NCBI RefSeq assembly: GCF_000701265.1
Contig: NZ_KL370759.1
Span: forward strand, 1,127,234 to 1,191,233
From: Legionella wadsworthii DSM 21896 = ATCC 33877
GTDB taxonomy: Bacteria; Pseudomonadota; Gammaproteobacteria; Legionellales; Legionellaceae
Reading direction: 5' to 3'
Length of the DNA: 64,000 bases
Below the pieces are notes generated by a model that saw only the letters and a list, made by a program, of their open reading frames with translations, did not search any database and was not told the origin of the DNA. The position numbers were made by a program, and so were the translations under genes. This document shows positions 18,351 to 27,387 of the stretch, piece by piece (the first letter of the stretch is position 1; each line of letters opens with the position of its first letter).

Positions 18351-19090
18351 TGAACGCCCTCCAACCATTTTTTCTTGAGTGTAGAAAGCGCCCCGCTCAC
18401 CTCTAATTCATGCAGGATTTGGCTTACTTTTTTGGTTAATTTGGAATTTTTTTTCAGGGCGATACCATACCCTTCTTCAGATTTTGCTATGATTGCAAAT
18501 GATAATCCTGGATTTTTTTGACTAAAGACATCCCCTTGAACCCCATCCAACAAAACCATATCGACATGGCCTGCTTTAAGGGCTGCTATGGTTTGATTGT
18601 TGTTATCCATGACTAACAAATTAGCATTAGGAACATTCTTTTTTAGCCAGATTTCCATTGTGCTGCCTAATTGAACGGCTATTTTTTTACCATCCAAATC
18701 TTTGACCTCGATAATCGGATTTTTCTCTGGAAAGACTGCAGCCATACTTTCAAAATAGTAGGGCTCAGTAAAATCAAAACTTTCTTTCCGCTGCTCTGTA
18801 ATCGTTATTGTGGAAATGGCCGCATCGACCTGCCCAGTAGTTAAGGCAGGTAAAATGCTACTGAATTGCATGGCATTAAACCTGGCCTCTTTTCCTAATT
18901 TTTTTGCAATCAATTGCGCCAGTTCAATATCGAAACCTTTAATATCCCCATGGTCATTATATTCAAATGGTGGATATTCTGGGGCGACAGCAAAATCAAT
19001 GTATTTTATTTTCTCATCCTCAATATTTCCATAGCAAAGCGTAACAATTACTGTAAAACCAACTATAAAAAGGAAAAATATCTTTTTCAT
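18338..19090 (-). CDS. artJ: Periplasmic arginine-type amino acid binding protein
   Basis: A 250-residue SBP family 3 protein with a signal peptide (MKKIFFLFIVGFTVIVTLC; the Cys at about residue 19 may be coincidental or a lipid site). Family motifs are APEYPPFEY, GFDIELAQLIAKKLG and STITITEQRKESFDFTEPYY. It captures a basic amino acid for the permease. The symbol is tentative: context (argG, argH, divergent argR, ARG boxes) supports arginine, but lysine, ornithine or histidine binding cannot be excluded from sequence. Confidence 0.82.
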   Translation of the reverse strand: MKKIFFLFIVGFTVIVTLCYGNIEDEKIKYIDFAVAPEYPPFEYNDHGDIKGFDIELAQLIAKKLGKEARFNAMQFSSILPALTTGQVDAAISTITITEQRKESFDFTEPYYFESMAAVFPEKNPIIEVKDLDGKKIAVQLGSTMEIWLKKNVPNANLLVMDNNNQTIAALKAGHVDMVLLDGVQGDVFSQKNPGLSFAIIAKSEEGYGIALKKNSKLTKKVSQILHELEVSGALSTLKKKWLEGVQWTS

Positions 19091-19123
19091 GTGAATACAT
19101 ATCCAGTTTTTATGCGTTTTATC

Positions 19124-19152
19124 AATTTATCAACCCGGACTTGTTCTGTCAA
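19124..19152 (-). promoter_or_regulatory. Promoter of the arginine uptake/biosynthesis operon
   Basis: The minus strand reads TTGACA (19147-19152, perfect -35), 17 bp, TAAATT (19124-19129). The expected start is about 27 nt before artJ. The ARG boxes lie directly upstream of and against the -35. Confidence 0.65.
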
Positions 19153-19169
19153 GAGTATTTGAATATAAT
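19141..19169 (+). promoter_or_regulatory. Promoter of argR
   Basis: TTGTTC (19141-19146), 17 bp, TATAAT (19164-19169, perfect -10). The -10 lies inside the first ARG box, which suggests autorepression. The divergent artJ promoter overlaps it on the other strand. Confidence 0.6.
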
Positions 19170-19196
19170 TTCATTCAAGTTGGTAGTGTATTCAAA
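19158..19196. promoter_or_regulatory. Tandem ARG boxes (ArgR operator)
   Basis: Box 1 (19158-19175) has core TGAAT-ATAA-TTTCA, one mismatch from TGAATwwwwATTCA. Box 2 (19179-19196) has core TGGTA-GTGT-ATTCA, with a perfect right half. The boxes are exactly 21 bp centre to centre (3-bp gap), the spacing of E. coli ArgR operators that bind one hexamer. Confidence 0.65.
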
Positions 19197-19213
19197 GTAA
19201 TTGGAGGATTAGA

Positions 19214-19669
19214 ATGAGTCAAGATGCTGCACTGGATGGTCATATTTTAAATATAGTGCAAACGGAAACCATTGCAGAACAAGTGGATTTACAAAATATT
19301 TTAAAACACAGAGGATATAATATTCCTCAAGCGACTCTATCCCGCCGTTTAAAAAAATTGAAAATTGCAAAAGTTGGTGGCACTTATCAGGTGGTTGATT
19401 TCAATATTCCCAATCTTCCCTTAGTACTAAACATGAGCGTCTCAGATTATGGACTGATTGTTTTGCATACTCATCCGGGAAATGCAAACAGTCTTGCTTT
19501 TTTTATGGATAGAAAATTTGTTTCTTTTTCACCCCAAAATGTCCACAACTCAGGTATATTGGGCACGATTGCCGGGGATGACACGGTTCTTCTTATTATA
19601 AAAAGCAAAGGACAACTGCAACAGGTAATTGAACTATTACATAATGAATTTCCTTATTTAAAAAAATAA
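19214..19669 (+). CDS. argR: Arginine repressor ArgR
   Basis: A 151-residue transcription factor. The N-terminal winged helix contains IPQATLSRRLKKLKIAKVGG, where Ser-Arg in the recognition helix contacts ARG boxes. The C-terminal hexamerisation/arginine-binding domain has the signature GTIAGDDTVLLII. It senses L-arginine and represses (or in some bacteria activates) arginine genes. It is divergent from the arginine operon with boxes in between, and a GGAGG ribosome site precedes the ATG. Legionella ArgR is known to matter for intracellular growth. Confidence 0.93.
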   Translation: MSQDAALDGHILNIVQTETIAEQVDLQNILKHRGYNIPQATLSRRLKKLKIAKVGGTYQVVDFNIPNLPLVLNMSVSDYGLIVLHTHPGNANSLAFFMDRKFVSFSPQNVHNSGILGTIAGDDTVLLIIKSKGQLQQVIELLHNEFPYLKK

Positions 19670-19785
19670 TTGAATAAAGGGCAAGCTCGTTTCAACTTGA
19701 GATAACAAAGCGGATTTAAAATATCGGTTCTGACTTCGCACATATATTGAGGAATAAATCCCCATCACCACATTTATAAATTTTA

Positions 19786-19814
19786 TTTATAAGTAAAGAT
19801 ATCCTCGTTATAAT
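19786..19814 (+). promoter_or_regulatory. Possible promoter of gatCAB
   Basis: TATAAT at 19809-19814 with a weak -35 (TTTATA, 19786-19791) at 17 bp. The start would be about 20 nt before gatC. Confidence 0.35.
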
Positions 19815-19841
19815 AAGTTGTTCATTCTATAAGGCACTATT

Positions 19842-20138
19842 ATGACCCTTTCGGCAAAAGATTTAGAAAAAATTGCTCAATTAGCTTATCTGGATACAGC
19901 CCAAGAGCATTCATCCAAGCTCATGGATGACCTTAACGCAATTATGAATTTTGTCGATCAACTGGGATCTCTAAATACCCAAGATATAGAACCTCTCTTT
20001 CATCCGCTGGCCTTAAATCAGCGCTTAAGGCCAGATAACATCACGGAAAATAATTGTTTGAATCAATTAAAAAAGCAGGCACCACACTTTGAACAGGATC
20101 TCTATCTGGTACCCCAAGTGATAGACCAGGATAAATAA
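19842..20138 (+). CDS. gatC: Asp-tRNA(Asn)/Glu-tRNA(Gln) amidotransferase subunit GatC
   Basis: A 98-residue stabilising subunit that wraps around GatA. Family features are the N-terminal helix with KIAQLAYLD, then the [21 protein letters not shown] segment and the LRPD motif. It is the first gene of gatCAB; the gatA ATG follows the stop after 1 nt. Confidence 0.92.
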   Translation: MTLSAKDLEKIAQLAYLDTAQEHSSKLMDDLNAIMNFVDQLGSLNTQDIEPLFHPLALNQRLRPDNITENNCLNQLKKQAPHFEQDLYLVPQVIDQDK

Positions 20139-20139
20139 T

Positions 20140-21585
20140 ATGGAAAAGTTATCATTAAAAAAAATATCCGAAGCCTTACAACAACGTGATATCTCGAGCG
20201 TTGAATTAGTGCAGCATTATTTAACACAAATCCACAATCAAAAAGATTTAAATGCTTTTATTAGTATAGATGAGGAACATGCTCTTTCGGAAGCCCAAAA
20301 AGCTGATCAAAAAATAAGTAAGGGTGAGGGATCTGTTTTGACAGGTATTCCCATGGCTTTAAAGGATCTGTTTTGCACGATTCGCATGCCCACCACTTGT
20401 GGATCTAAAATGTTGAAGGATTTCCAATCCCCTTATGAAGCGACCTTAGTGAATAAGCTTCTTGATCAAGGATCCATTCTAATTGGTAAAACCAATATGG
20501 ACGAATTTGCTATGGGTTCATCGAATGAAAACAGTTATTTTGGTGCTGTAAAAAATCCATGGGATAAAGAACGTGTTCCTGGGGGCTCTTCAGGTGGTTC
20601 TGCTGCAGCTGTTGCTGCAGGATTGGTTCCATTTGCCATCGGCTCAGATACTGGAGGTTCAATACGCCAACCGGCAGCTTTATGCGGAATTAGTGGAATA
20701 AAACCCACTTATGGCCTGATTTCCAGATATGGAATGATTGCTTATGCATCCAGCTTAGACCAAGCAGGACCTTTGGCCAGAAACGCGGAAGATTTGGCCT
20801 TGGTTCTTCAGGCAATGGCTGGGTTTGATCCTAAAGATTCTACATCAGTTGAAACAAAAATTCCTGATTATTACGAAGACCTCAATAAACCTTTATCCAA
20901 AATGAAAATTGGTTTACCTTCTTGTTTTTTCCAACCGGAGGTAGAAAAAGAAATACAAGAAGGTATTATTTCAGCTGTAAAAATTTTTGAACAGATGGAC
21001 GCTGAAATAGTTCCTCTTGATTTACCGCTTCAACCCCTTTGGGTTCCTTGTTATTATGTTGTTGCTTGTGCCGAAGCCTCCTCTAATTTATCTCGTTATG
21101 ATGGCGTGCGATTTGGATACCGGAGTAATCAAGCAGATACTTTAACTGAACTTATTCGTAATTCTCGCACTGAAGGCTTTGGCATTGAAGTCAAGAGACG
21201 AATACTGACAGGAACCCATGTGCTTTCAGCGGGATATTTTGATGCTTATTATTTGCAAGCCCAAAAAATACGCCGTCTTATCCAGCAAGAATTAATCACT
21301 CATTTGAATACAGTGGATGTTATTCTTGGACCAACAACACCCACTTGTGCTTTCAAGATTGGTGAAAAGATAACTGATCCCATTCAAAATTACTTGGCAG
21401 ATGTTTTTACAGTAGCAGCTAATCTTTGTGGATTACCAGCAATTTCAATCCCGGCTGGATTCAGTAAAGGATTACCCATGGGATTACAACTTATGGGGAA
21501 ACATTTTAGTGAAAGCAGTTTGCTCCAAATAGCACATCATTATCAACAACAGACCAGCTGGCACCTTGCCAGTCCAAACCAATAA
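20140..21585 (+). CDS. gatA: Asp-tRNA(Asn)/Glu-tRNA(Gln) amidotransferase subunit GatA
   Basis: A 481-residue amidase that makes ammonia from glutamine for tRNA transamidation. The amidase signature [20 protein letters not shown] continues into [16 protein letters not shown], giving the Ser-cisSer-Lys triad; the Lys is in [11 protein letters not shown]. Length and motifs are complete. Presence of gatCAB indicates indirect synthesis of Gln-tRNA and/or Asn-tRNA. Confidence 0.96.
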   Translation: MEKLSLKKISEALQQRDISSVELVQHYLTQIHNQKDLNAFISIDEEHALSEAQKADQKISKGEGSVLTGIPMALKDLFCTIRMPTTCGSKMLKDFQSPYEATLVNKLLDQGSILIGKTNMDEFAMGSSNENSYFGAVKNPWDKERVPGGSSGGSAAAVAAGLVPFAIGSDTGGSIRQPAALCGISGIKPTYGLISRYGMIAYASSLDQAGPLARNAEDLALVLQAMAGFDPKDSTSVETKIPDYYEDLNKPLSKMKIGLPSCFFQPEVEKEIQEGIISAVKIFEQMDAEIVPLDLPLQPLWVPCYYVVACAEASSNLSRYDGVRFGYRSNQADTLTELIRNSRTEGFGIEVKRRILTGTHVLSAGYFDAYYLQAQKIRRLIQQELITHLNTVDVILGPTTPTCAFKIGEKITDPIQNYLADVFTVAANLCGLPAISIPAGFSKGLPMGLQLMGKHFSESSLLQIAHHYQQQTSWHLASPNQ

Positions 21586-21593
21586 GGTGCATT

Positions 21594-23036
21594 ATGGAAT
21601 GGGATACAGTCATCGGCCTTGAAGTTCATATTCAGCTCAAAACAAAATCAAAGCTTTTTTCTGGCGCGCCCACTGCTTATGGATCAGCGCCAAACTCACA
21701 AACCTGCTTTATAGATGCAGGATTTCCTGGCGTTTTGCCTGTATTGAACCAAGAAGCCGTGATCATGGCGATTCAGTTTGGTTTAGCGATTCAAGCAGAA
21801 ATTAATGATCAATCGGTTTTTGAACGAAAAAATTATTTTTATCCCGATCTACCTAAAGGATATCAAATTAGTCAATTTCAAAAACCTATTGTAAGTAATG
21901 GTAAATTAACAATCAGTTTGAATGACGATACTTTAAAAGACATTCTAATAGTCCGAGCTCATCTAGAAGAAGACGCAGGAAAATCATTACATGGAATTCA
22001 TTCAGGTTATAGTGGTATCGATCTTAATCGAGCAGGTACACCCTTGTTAGAAATAGTCACCGCCCCCTGTTTATTCTCAAGCCACGAGGCCGTGAGTTAT
22101 CTCCGAAAACTTCACCAATTGGTTCAATTTTTAGAAATTTGTGACGGCAACATGCAAGAAGGCAGTTTTCGTTGCGATGTAAACTTATCTTTAAAACCTA
22201 AAGGGTCTTCAGTTTTAGGAACACGGACTGAGTTGAAGAATTTAAATTCGTTTCGATATATCGAAAAGGCAATTTCTTATGAGCAGTCACGGCAACAAGA
22301 TCTATTAGAAAATGGAAAACAAGTCATCCAAGAAACACGGCTTTATAACCCGGACTCGCATTCAACGCATGCCATGCGTAGTAAAGAAAATGAAAATGAT
22401 TATCGATATTTTCCAGATCCTGATTTACTACCCATTCAAGTCACCTCTTCCCTTATCGAAAAAATAAAAAACAGTCTTCCAGATTTGCCTGATAAAATTT
22501 ATTCTGAATTAAAGAAAGTCTCATCCTTAAAGGAAGAGGATATTCATTTTATTCTATCCTCTCCCGCAACCTATAAGTTTTATAATTCAATACACTCCCA
22601 AAGTCACGCCACAGAAAAAATGATCATCAATTGGCTTAAAGGACAATATGCAGCCGCTTTAAACGAGGCAAACCTCACTTTTGAAACCCCTCGTGTATCT
22701 GCCGAGCTAATGGCCAATCTCCTAAATAAACTGCATGACAATATCTTATCTTTGAATCATGCAAGGGCTATTTTCGCTTTATTGTGGTCAGGAGAGAGCG
22801 ATATTGATGCCATTATAGAGCGTGAGGGGTATCACCAAATAAACGATACAGCGGCTTGGGAAGAAATGATTATTCAATTGATTCAACAGTATCCAGAACA
22901 GGCAGCGGATTATCGAGCCGGGAAAGAAAAATTATTGGCATTTTTTGTAGGACAAATCATGAAACAAACACAAGGAAAAGCCAATCCCGAGCAAATCAAT
23001 ACCCTCTTAAAAAAACATTTAGCTGGAAAAGAATAA
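21594..23036 (+). CDS. gatB: Asp-tRNA(Asn)/Glu-tRNA(Gln) amidotransferase subunit GatB
   Basis: A 480-residue kinase-like subunit that phosphorylates and amidates misacylated tRNA. It opens with VIGLEVHIQL and contains FERKNYFYPDLPKGYQISQF, GIDLNRAGTPLLEIVT, and DGNMQEGSFRCDVN. A C-terminal YqeY-like tail binds tRNA. It lies 8 nt after gatA. Confidence 0.96.
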   Translation: MEWDTVIGLEVHIQLKTKSKLFSGAPTAYGSAPNSQTCFIDAGFPGVLPVLNQEAVIMAIQFGLAIQAEINDQSVFERKNYFYPDLPKGYQISQFQKPIVSNGKLTISLNDDTLKDILIVRAHLEEDAGKSLHGIHSGYSGIDLNRAGTPLLEIVTAPCLFSSHEAVSYLRKLHQLVQFLEICDGNMQEGSFRCDVNLSLKPKGSSVLGTRTELKNLNSFRYIEKAISYEQSRQQDLLENGKQVIQETRLYNPDSHSTHAMRSKENENDYRYFPDPDLLPIQVTSSLIEKIKNSLPDLPDKIYSELKKVSSLKEEDIHFILSSPATYKFYNSIHSQSHATEKMIINWLKGQYAAALNEANLTFETPRVSAELMANLLNKLHDNILSLNHARAIFALLWSGESDIDAIIEREGYHQINDTAAWEEMIIQLIQQYPEQAADYRAGKEKLLAFFVGQIMKQTQGKANPEQINTLLKKHLAGKE

Positions 23037-23187
23037 AGTTTTAAAATTGCAGGGAATAACATTCTAAAAATATTAATTGGCATAAAAAGCTATTTGTCAG
23101 TTCTCTAACCAAATGTTCTTTCCCTCTGACTGAAAGGATAAAAAAGATATCGGGCGTGAAGCTGCCAAGGACTGAAATAACAATGTC

Positions 23188-23212
23188 TCAAAATAATATA
23201 TTATTGTTTTGA
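23188..23212. terminator. AT-rich hairpin between gatB and rnpB
   Basis: An imperfect, almost wholly A/T palindrome (TCAAAA arm, AATAATATATTATT core, TTTTGA arm) directly follows the 3' end of rnpB and lies about 150 bp after gatB. Position fits a terminator for rnpB, but the stem has almost no GC. Confidence 0.35.
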
Positions 23213-23217
23213 AATAG

Positions 23218-23573
23218 AAAGAGTCAGTCGATAAGCCGGGTTCTGTCGCGGACAATCATTCATCTGGGGCAAGCGTCACCGCTAGCCTCAAGCGACCTAC
23301 CCGAATCCCATGCGGGTCACATGTTATGACTTTTCAGTCAAATGGATTCCTATTTGGTCTTGCTCCGAGTGGGGTTTTCCCTGCCACGACTGTTACCAGA
23401 CGCGCGGTGCGCTCTTACCGCACCATTTCACCCTTACCTCAAAGAGGCGGTATATTTTCTGTGGCACTTTCCGTAGGTTCACACCTCCCAGGCGTTACCT
23501 GGCACTCTACCCTTTGGAGCCCGGACTTTCCTCCCTTTGCAAACAAAGAGCGATTGTCTGACCAACTCTGTTA
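23218..23573 (-). ncRNA. rnpB: RNase P RNA, bacterial class A
   Basis: The catalytic RNA that matures tRNA 5' ends. Reading the minus strand, landmarks are GGAGGAAAGTCCGGGCTCC near the 5' side (P4/CR-I), GTGCCAGGTAACGCCTGG, the central AAGGGTGAAA and TGCGGTAAGAGCGCACC, CTGGTAACAG, AGCAAGACCAAATAGG, and the 3' block GATGAATGATTGTCC then GACAGAACCCGGCTTATCG. The ends pair: GAGTTGGTC (5') with GACTGACTC (3', 23221-23229). Exact ends are uncertain by a few bases. It lies between fis and gatB; frames on the plus strand here are artefacts. Confidence 0.95.
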
Positions 23574-23657
23574 TCAATAGTAGCAGAGTGCCTAGCTAAA
23601 GACCACTGTATCAGAAAAATTTTGTGAGAAAACCAATGAATGAGATTATCTAATTAA

Positions 23658-23939
23658 TTAGAAATCACGAGTTCCGATAAATTCGTCATCAAAGTAACGC
23701 TTTAGTTTAGTACGTAAAGTACCACGGCTTACGCCAAGAACACGTGCAGCTTTTGATTGGTTGTAACGAGTTAACTCCATTACTGTACGAAATAATGGCG
23801 CTTCAACTTCTTCTACAATTAATTGATACAAATTTAAGTTAGAATCTTTATTGCTAACACTGGTTAAATAGCCCTTAACAGCATGAATTACTTGATGTGA
23901 AAGTGCTTCGCTGCTTTGCACCATTGTTTCTGTGCTCAT
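23658..23939 (-). CDS. fis: Fis-family nucleoid protein / transcriptional regulator
   Basis: A 93-residue DNA-binding protein. The C-terminal half, LYQLIVEEVEAPLFRTVMELTRYNQSKAA then ARVLGVSRGTLRTKLKRY, is a typical Fis HTH. The N-terminal 35 residues are specific to this branch. Fis bends AT-rich DNA and controls growth-phase genes; Legionella carries several Fis paralogues that regulate effector genes. A good promoter and AGGAGA ribosome site precede it. Confidence 0.9.
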   Translation of the reverse strand: MSTETMVQSSEALSHQVIHAVKGYLTSVSNKDSNLNLYQLIVEEVEAPLFRTVMELTRYNQSKAARVLGVSRGTLRTKLKRYFDDEFIGTRDF

Positions 23940-24576
23940 TTAAGTCTCCTAGTACAAATTAATTAAATAAAATTATGCCCAGTACATACACTCACCGAAC
24001 ACTATGGACTATATAGTACCAAACATCTCAAAGAGTGTAAATATTGTTTTAATGATATTCATTTCTTAAGGAAATATTAAGTAAAAAAAATTTTACCATT
24101 TTAAGAGTTCTATGGACAAGACGAATTTTTAATTAATTAATGGGTAAGGACATTTCTCAAATAAGTTGCTGAAATAAAATAATAATTTTTGGTGCGATGC
24201 CCTTATAGGAATGGCTTAACGATAAAATAAATCCATGTCGAAATTAATTTATTAAAATAAAATTTATTTAAAAGATTAAGAAAAAATTAAGAATGGGCAT
24301 GATTTTTAAAAAAACATACCAGGGATTTGTATTGCCGCATAATGGAATCCTGGTTAGGAATTTTCGAAAAAAAATCACTAAAATAACTTATTGAATTAAA
24401 GCAGTTATTTCATTTCATATCATTTCCAAAAAAATCTTATAATTTGAACTTAATTTGGATAAGATCCGGTTGTGTTATTTTGAAACTATTTCATTTAAAC
24501 AAAAAGGGATTTCACTACCATTAGAAGTATAAGTATCAGTGCGACCTTTCAGGCTTCCAGATCGGTAGGTGGTGTC
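23940..24576. other. AT-rich intergenic region between fis and iscA
   Basis: A 637-bp region of low GC with no convincing frame. It holds the fis promoter (24013-24041). The remainder shows A/T tracts that could bind Fis or other nucleoid proteins. No known RNA family was recognised, but an unannotated small RNA cannot be excluded. Confidence 0.5.
24013..24041 (-). promoter_or_regulatory. Promoter of fis
   Basis: The minus strand reads TTTACA (24036-24041, 5 of 6), 17 bp, TACTAT (24013-24018, 4 of 6), about 75 bp upstream of the fis ATG. Confidence 0.55.
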
Positions 24577-24942
24577 CTAATCCACGGTAAAACTTTCTCC
24601 GCACCCGCATTGTCCTGTTTGGTTGGGATTATTGAATACAAATTTATAATTTAATCCCTGTCGGACATAATCCACGCTCATGTTTTTTAAAAAAGGGTAA
24701 CTGGATTTTTCAATACATACGATGTAATTTTGTGTCAAATCTAACACCAAATCCTCTTCTTGTGGCGTCAATACATAATCTATGACATAGGATAGCCCAG
24801 AGCATCCTGTTTTTTTTACTGACAAACGAACCCCTTTATATTGCGTATTTTTCTGCAAATAAGAAACTACATGTGCTACCGCATCTTCGGTAAAATGAAT
24901 TTCAGGTACTTTTGATTCAATATGATGCATTACGACACTCAT
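24577..24942 (-). CDS. iscA: A-type Fe-S carrier protein (IscA-like)
   Basis: A 121-residue HesB/IscA-family protein. The three conserved cysteines are present: Cys47 in KKTGCSGLSY, and Cys112 and Cys114 in QCGCGESF. It carries or delivers Fe-S clusters. It has about 12 extra N-terminal residues relative to E. coli IscA (107). AGAGG lies upstream of the chosen ATG. It follows the degenerate IscU gene after 11 nt, at the end of the trmJ-iscS unit. SufA or ErpA identity is possible; context favours IscA. Confidence 0.85.
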   Translation of the reverse strand: MSVVMHHIESKVPEIHFTEDAVAHVVSYLQKNTQYKGVRLSVKKTGCSGLSYVIDYVLTPQEEDLVLDLTQNYIVCIEKSSYPFLKNMSVDYVRQGLNYKFVFNNPNQTGQCGCGESFTVD

Positions 24943-24953
24943 GATACTACCTC

Positions 24954-25331
24954 TTAAATTTGATGGTTCCTTTTCATTAAAAGCAGTGCTTCTTCATACA
25001 CATTTTTAATTCTTATTGCTAAAGGATACTGGGTTAAAGGTATCTCTAATTCTTTAACAATCAGTTGATAATCTATTTGTGGAGTAGCATGAATACTCTT
25101 CCCTTCCACAAACCGGCATAACCACTCCAGACCTGCAATCACAAAAGGATTACAACTACTTCTAAAGCAAGCCCGAACAATTGTACCATTCGAATTACAT
25201 TGCAGGTAGAGCTCGATCATTCCTTGACCTTTCTGGTGGTTTTTAGCAACCACTGCAAAATGATTTTTAAGATCGATCTCCCCTACATGCCTTGGTTTAA
25301 AAAAATAGTCGTGTACAAGTCTATTATACAT
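24954..25331 (-). CDS. Degenerate IscU-like scaffold protein
   Basis: A 125-residue protein aligned by eye with IscU (FKPRHVGEID; the middle Cys in RSSCNPFVIAGLEW; GKSI; KELEIPL; the C-terminal helix). Of the IscU cluster ligands, the middle cysteine is kept (Cys60, equivalent to E. coli Cys63). The first cysteine and adjacent Asp (Cys37, Asp39) align with Gly35 and Gly37, and His105-Cys106 align with non-ligands (IR). The LPPVK loop for chaperone binding is also changed. It can therefore hardly assemble a cluster in the usual way. Its ATG overlaps the iscS stop by one base. It may be a regulator or partner of the desulfurase, or a decaying gene. Confidence 0.7.
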   Translation of the reverse strand: MYNRLVHDYFFKPRHVGEIDLKNHFAVVAKNHQKGQGMIELYLQCNSNGTIVRACFRSSCNPFVIAGLEWLCRFVEGKSIHATPQIDYQLIVKELEIPLTQYPLAIRIKNVYEEALLLMKRNHQI

Positions 25332-26497
25332 TATAGTGGCGACATTTCGTGCAATCTAGTTACTTGAGTACAAATTACCTGAGTCGCGTAATCTACTTCT
25401 TCCTCCTTAGTAAAACGTCCCAACGATAATCTAATAGTACTCTGAGCTATTTCATCACTTAACCCCAAAGATCTTAAAACATAAGAAGGCTGAATACTGG
25501 CAGAACTACAGGCTGATGTGGTGGATATAGCTAATTCATTGAAGGCATAAACCAAGGAATCCCCATCCAGTCCTGGAAAACTTATATTAAGATTTCCTGC
25601 AATACGTTTGTCCTCATCACCATTCAACTGGATACCAGGCAAGTGCTTAATACCATTCCATAAACGTTGGCGATACTTCAAAATCCGGGGTTGCTCCTCT
25701 TCCCTTAGGCTTTCAGCTAATGCAAATGCCTCACCCATTCCTACTATTTGATGGGTCGCTAGAGTTCCAGAGCGTAAACCGCCCTCCTGTCCTCCACCAT
25801 AAGTTTGAGGTTGTAGGCGGATTCGCGGTTTATGCCTGACATATAGGGCACCTACACCTTTAGGTCCATAAGTTTTATGTGCAGAGAATGACATTAAATC
25901 TACTGGTAGGTGTGTGAGATCAATGGGAATTTTACCGGCACTTTGTACTGCATCTACATGAAAAATAATTCCTTTACCTCTTAATACATCCCCGATAGCT
26001 TCAATATCCTGTATGACGCCAATTTCATTATTCACATGCATCATGGAGACTAGAATAGTATCGGATCTCAGGGCTTTGGCCAATTTTTCAATATCCAGCA
26101 AACCGTTCGCCTCTGGGGCTAAATAGGTCACTTCGAAGCCATCTTTTTCCAAATGATTAAAACTATCAAGCACAGATTTATGCTCTGTAGTCATTGTAAT
26201 GAGATGCTTGCCTTTATTTTTATAAAAATGAGCCGCTCCGATGATGGCTAAATTATTCGCTTCCGTGGCCCCCGAAGTGAAAATGATATCTTGAGGTGAA
26301 GCCTTGATTGAGTCAGCTACCTGTAAACGCGCATTTTCTACTGCGACAGATGCAACCCGACCATACTCATGGGTGACTGATGATGGATTTCCATAATCGC
26401 CATCCGGACCTAAGTAATGGACCATCCGTTCTATAACCCGTGGATCCACGGGAGTTGTTGCCATATAATCAAAATAAATTGGTTTTTTTATTACCAC
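25331..26497 (-). CDS. iscS: Cysteine desulfurase (IscS-like)
   Basis: A 388-residue PLP enzyme that takes sulfur from cysteine for Fe-S clusters and tRNA thiolation. The PLP lysine is in [14 protein letters not shown] and the catalytic cysteine in [23 protein letters not shown] and [12 protein letters not shown] are further IscS blocks. The chain ends at RLHEMSPL, so the roughly 18-residue C-terminal tail of E. coli IscS, which helps bind IscU, is missing. It starts with GTG, with GGAG inside the trmJ stop region (3-nt gap). Confidence 0.9.
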   Translation of the reverse strand: MVIKKPIYFDYMATTPVDPRVIERMVHYLGPDGDYGNPSSVTHEYGRVASVAVENARLQVADSIKASPQDIIFTSGATEANNLAIIGAAHFYKNKGKHLITMTTEHKSVLDSFNHLEKDGFEVTYLAPEANGLLDIEKLAKALRSDTILVSMMHVNNEIGVIQDIEAIGDVLRGKGIIFHVDAVQSAGKIPIDLTHLPVDLMSFSAHKTYGPKGVGALYVRHKPRIRLQPQTYGGGQEGGLRSGTLATHQIVGMGEAFALAESLREEEQPRILKYRQRLWNGIKHLPGIQLNGDEDKRIAGNLNISFPGLDGDSLVYAFNELAISTTSACSSASIQPSYVLRSLGLSDEIAQSTIRLSLGRFTKEEEVDYATQVICTQVTRLHEMSPL

Positions 26498-26500
26498 TTT

Positions 26501-27244
26501 TTACTCCTGCCCTTTTTTTCTTGCCCATTCCAAAGATTTTTGTACCTGACTCAACATACCGCGTAATAGATTCACTTCCATTTTTTCTAGATTGACTCGA
26601 TTAAACAATCTACGGACACGTTGCATCAAACGTCTTGGATTTGCTTCCTTTAAGAATTGCACCTCTATAAAAACTTTTTTTAGATGGCCATAAAATTGCT
26701 CAATTTCATCTGCTGTAGCAAAGTCATCTTGCCGTAAAGAAACTTCCGCCTTAGGCGCTAATAATTTCATTCTCAATTCGTATGTAATGATTTGTACTGC
26801 TTGCGCAAGATTCAGCGAACTATACTCTGGATTGCTTGGAATATGGATGTGATAATGGCACTTTAACAATTCTTCATTGGTTAAACCTGCGTGTTCTCTT
26901 CCAAACACAATAGCAATTTGAGTTTCTTCTGTTTGTTGGCCCACTAAATCGGCACAAGATGAAGGCGTTAAACCAGGTAAAGAGATTCCTCGAGGTCTAG
27001 CGCTTGTTCCCAAAATCAACTGAGCGCCAACCAAAGCCTCCTCCAAAGTTTCAGTAACTACAGCACTGTCTAAGAGATCATCAGCGCCAGCAGCCATTTC
27101 CTGAGCTCTTTTGTCAGGAAATGATTTTGGCTGAACCAGGTAAAGGGAATTTAACCCCATGGTTTTCATTGCTCTTGCTGTGGAGCCTATATTCCCTGGA
27201 TGTGAGGTGGCTACTAAAATAATACGTATTGAACTTAGCTTCAT
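26501..27244 (-). CDS. trmJ: tRNA (cytidine/uridine-2'-O-)-methyltransferase TrmJ
   Basis: A 247-residue SPOUT methyltransferase that modifies tRNA position 32. Features are RIILVATSHPGNIGSTARAMKTMG at the N-terminus (split here: RIILVATSHPGN, GSTARAMKTMG), FGREHAGLTNEEL and the knot motif IPSNPEYSSLNLAQAVQ. It is divergent from suhB, as in E. coli and relatives, where trmJ precedes iscR-iscS-iscU. Here iscR is absent and iscS follows directly. Confidence 0.92.
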   Translation of the reverse strand: MKLSSIRIILVATSHPGNIGSTARAMKTMGLNSLYLVQPKSFPDKRAQEMAAGADDLLDSAVVTETLEEALVGAQLILGTSARPRGISLPGLTPSSCADLVGQQTEETQIAIVFGREHAGLTNEELLKCHYHIHIPSNPEYSSLNLAQAVQIITYELRMKLLAPKAEVSLRQDDFATADEIEQFYGHLKKVFIEVQFLKEANPRRLMQRVRRLFNRVNLEKMEVNLLRGMLSQVQKSLEWARKKGQE

Positions 27245-27348
27245 AAATTGATTATTAATGCTTATAAATCCCTATATCATACCATTGAACTCCATTTTTT
27301 ACGATTTTTGATTTTTTAATATTTAATTCTCTTTGCGTAAAAAAAATA

Positions 27349-27357
27349 TGCTAGAAT
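27349..27357 (+). promoter_or_regulatory. Extended -10 promoter of suhB
   Basis: TGCTAGAAT (TG at 27349-27350, TAGAAT at 27352-27357) fits an extended -10, about 31 nt before the suhB ATG. No strong -35 is visible. Confidence 0.45.
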
Positions 27358-27387
27358 TCCCGGTTTTGTAGATCAAAGAGTATATTC

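Noticed and set aside
23310..23580. Plus-strand frames of 83 and 84 codons
   Set aside because: They lie antisense inside rnpB, whose conserved core motifs are clear.
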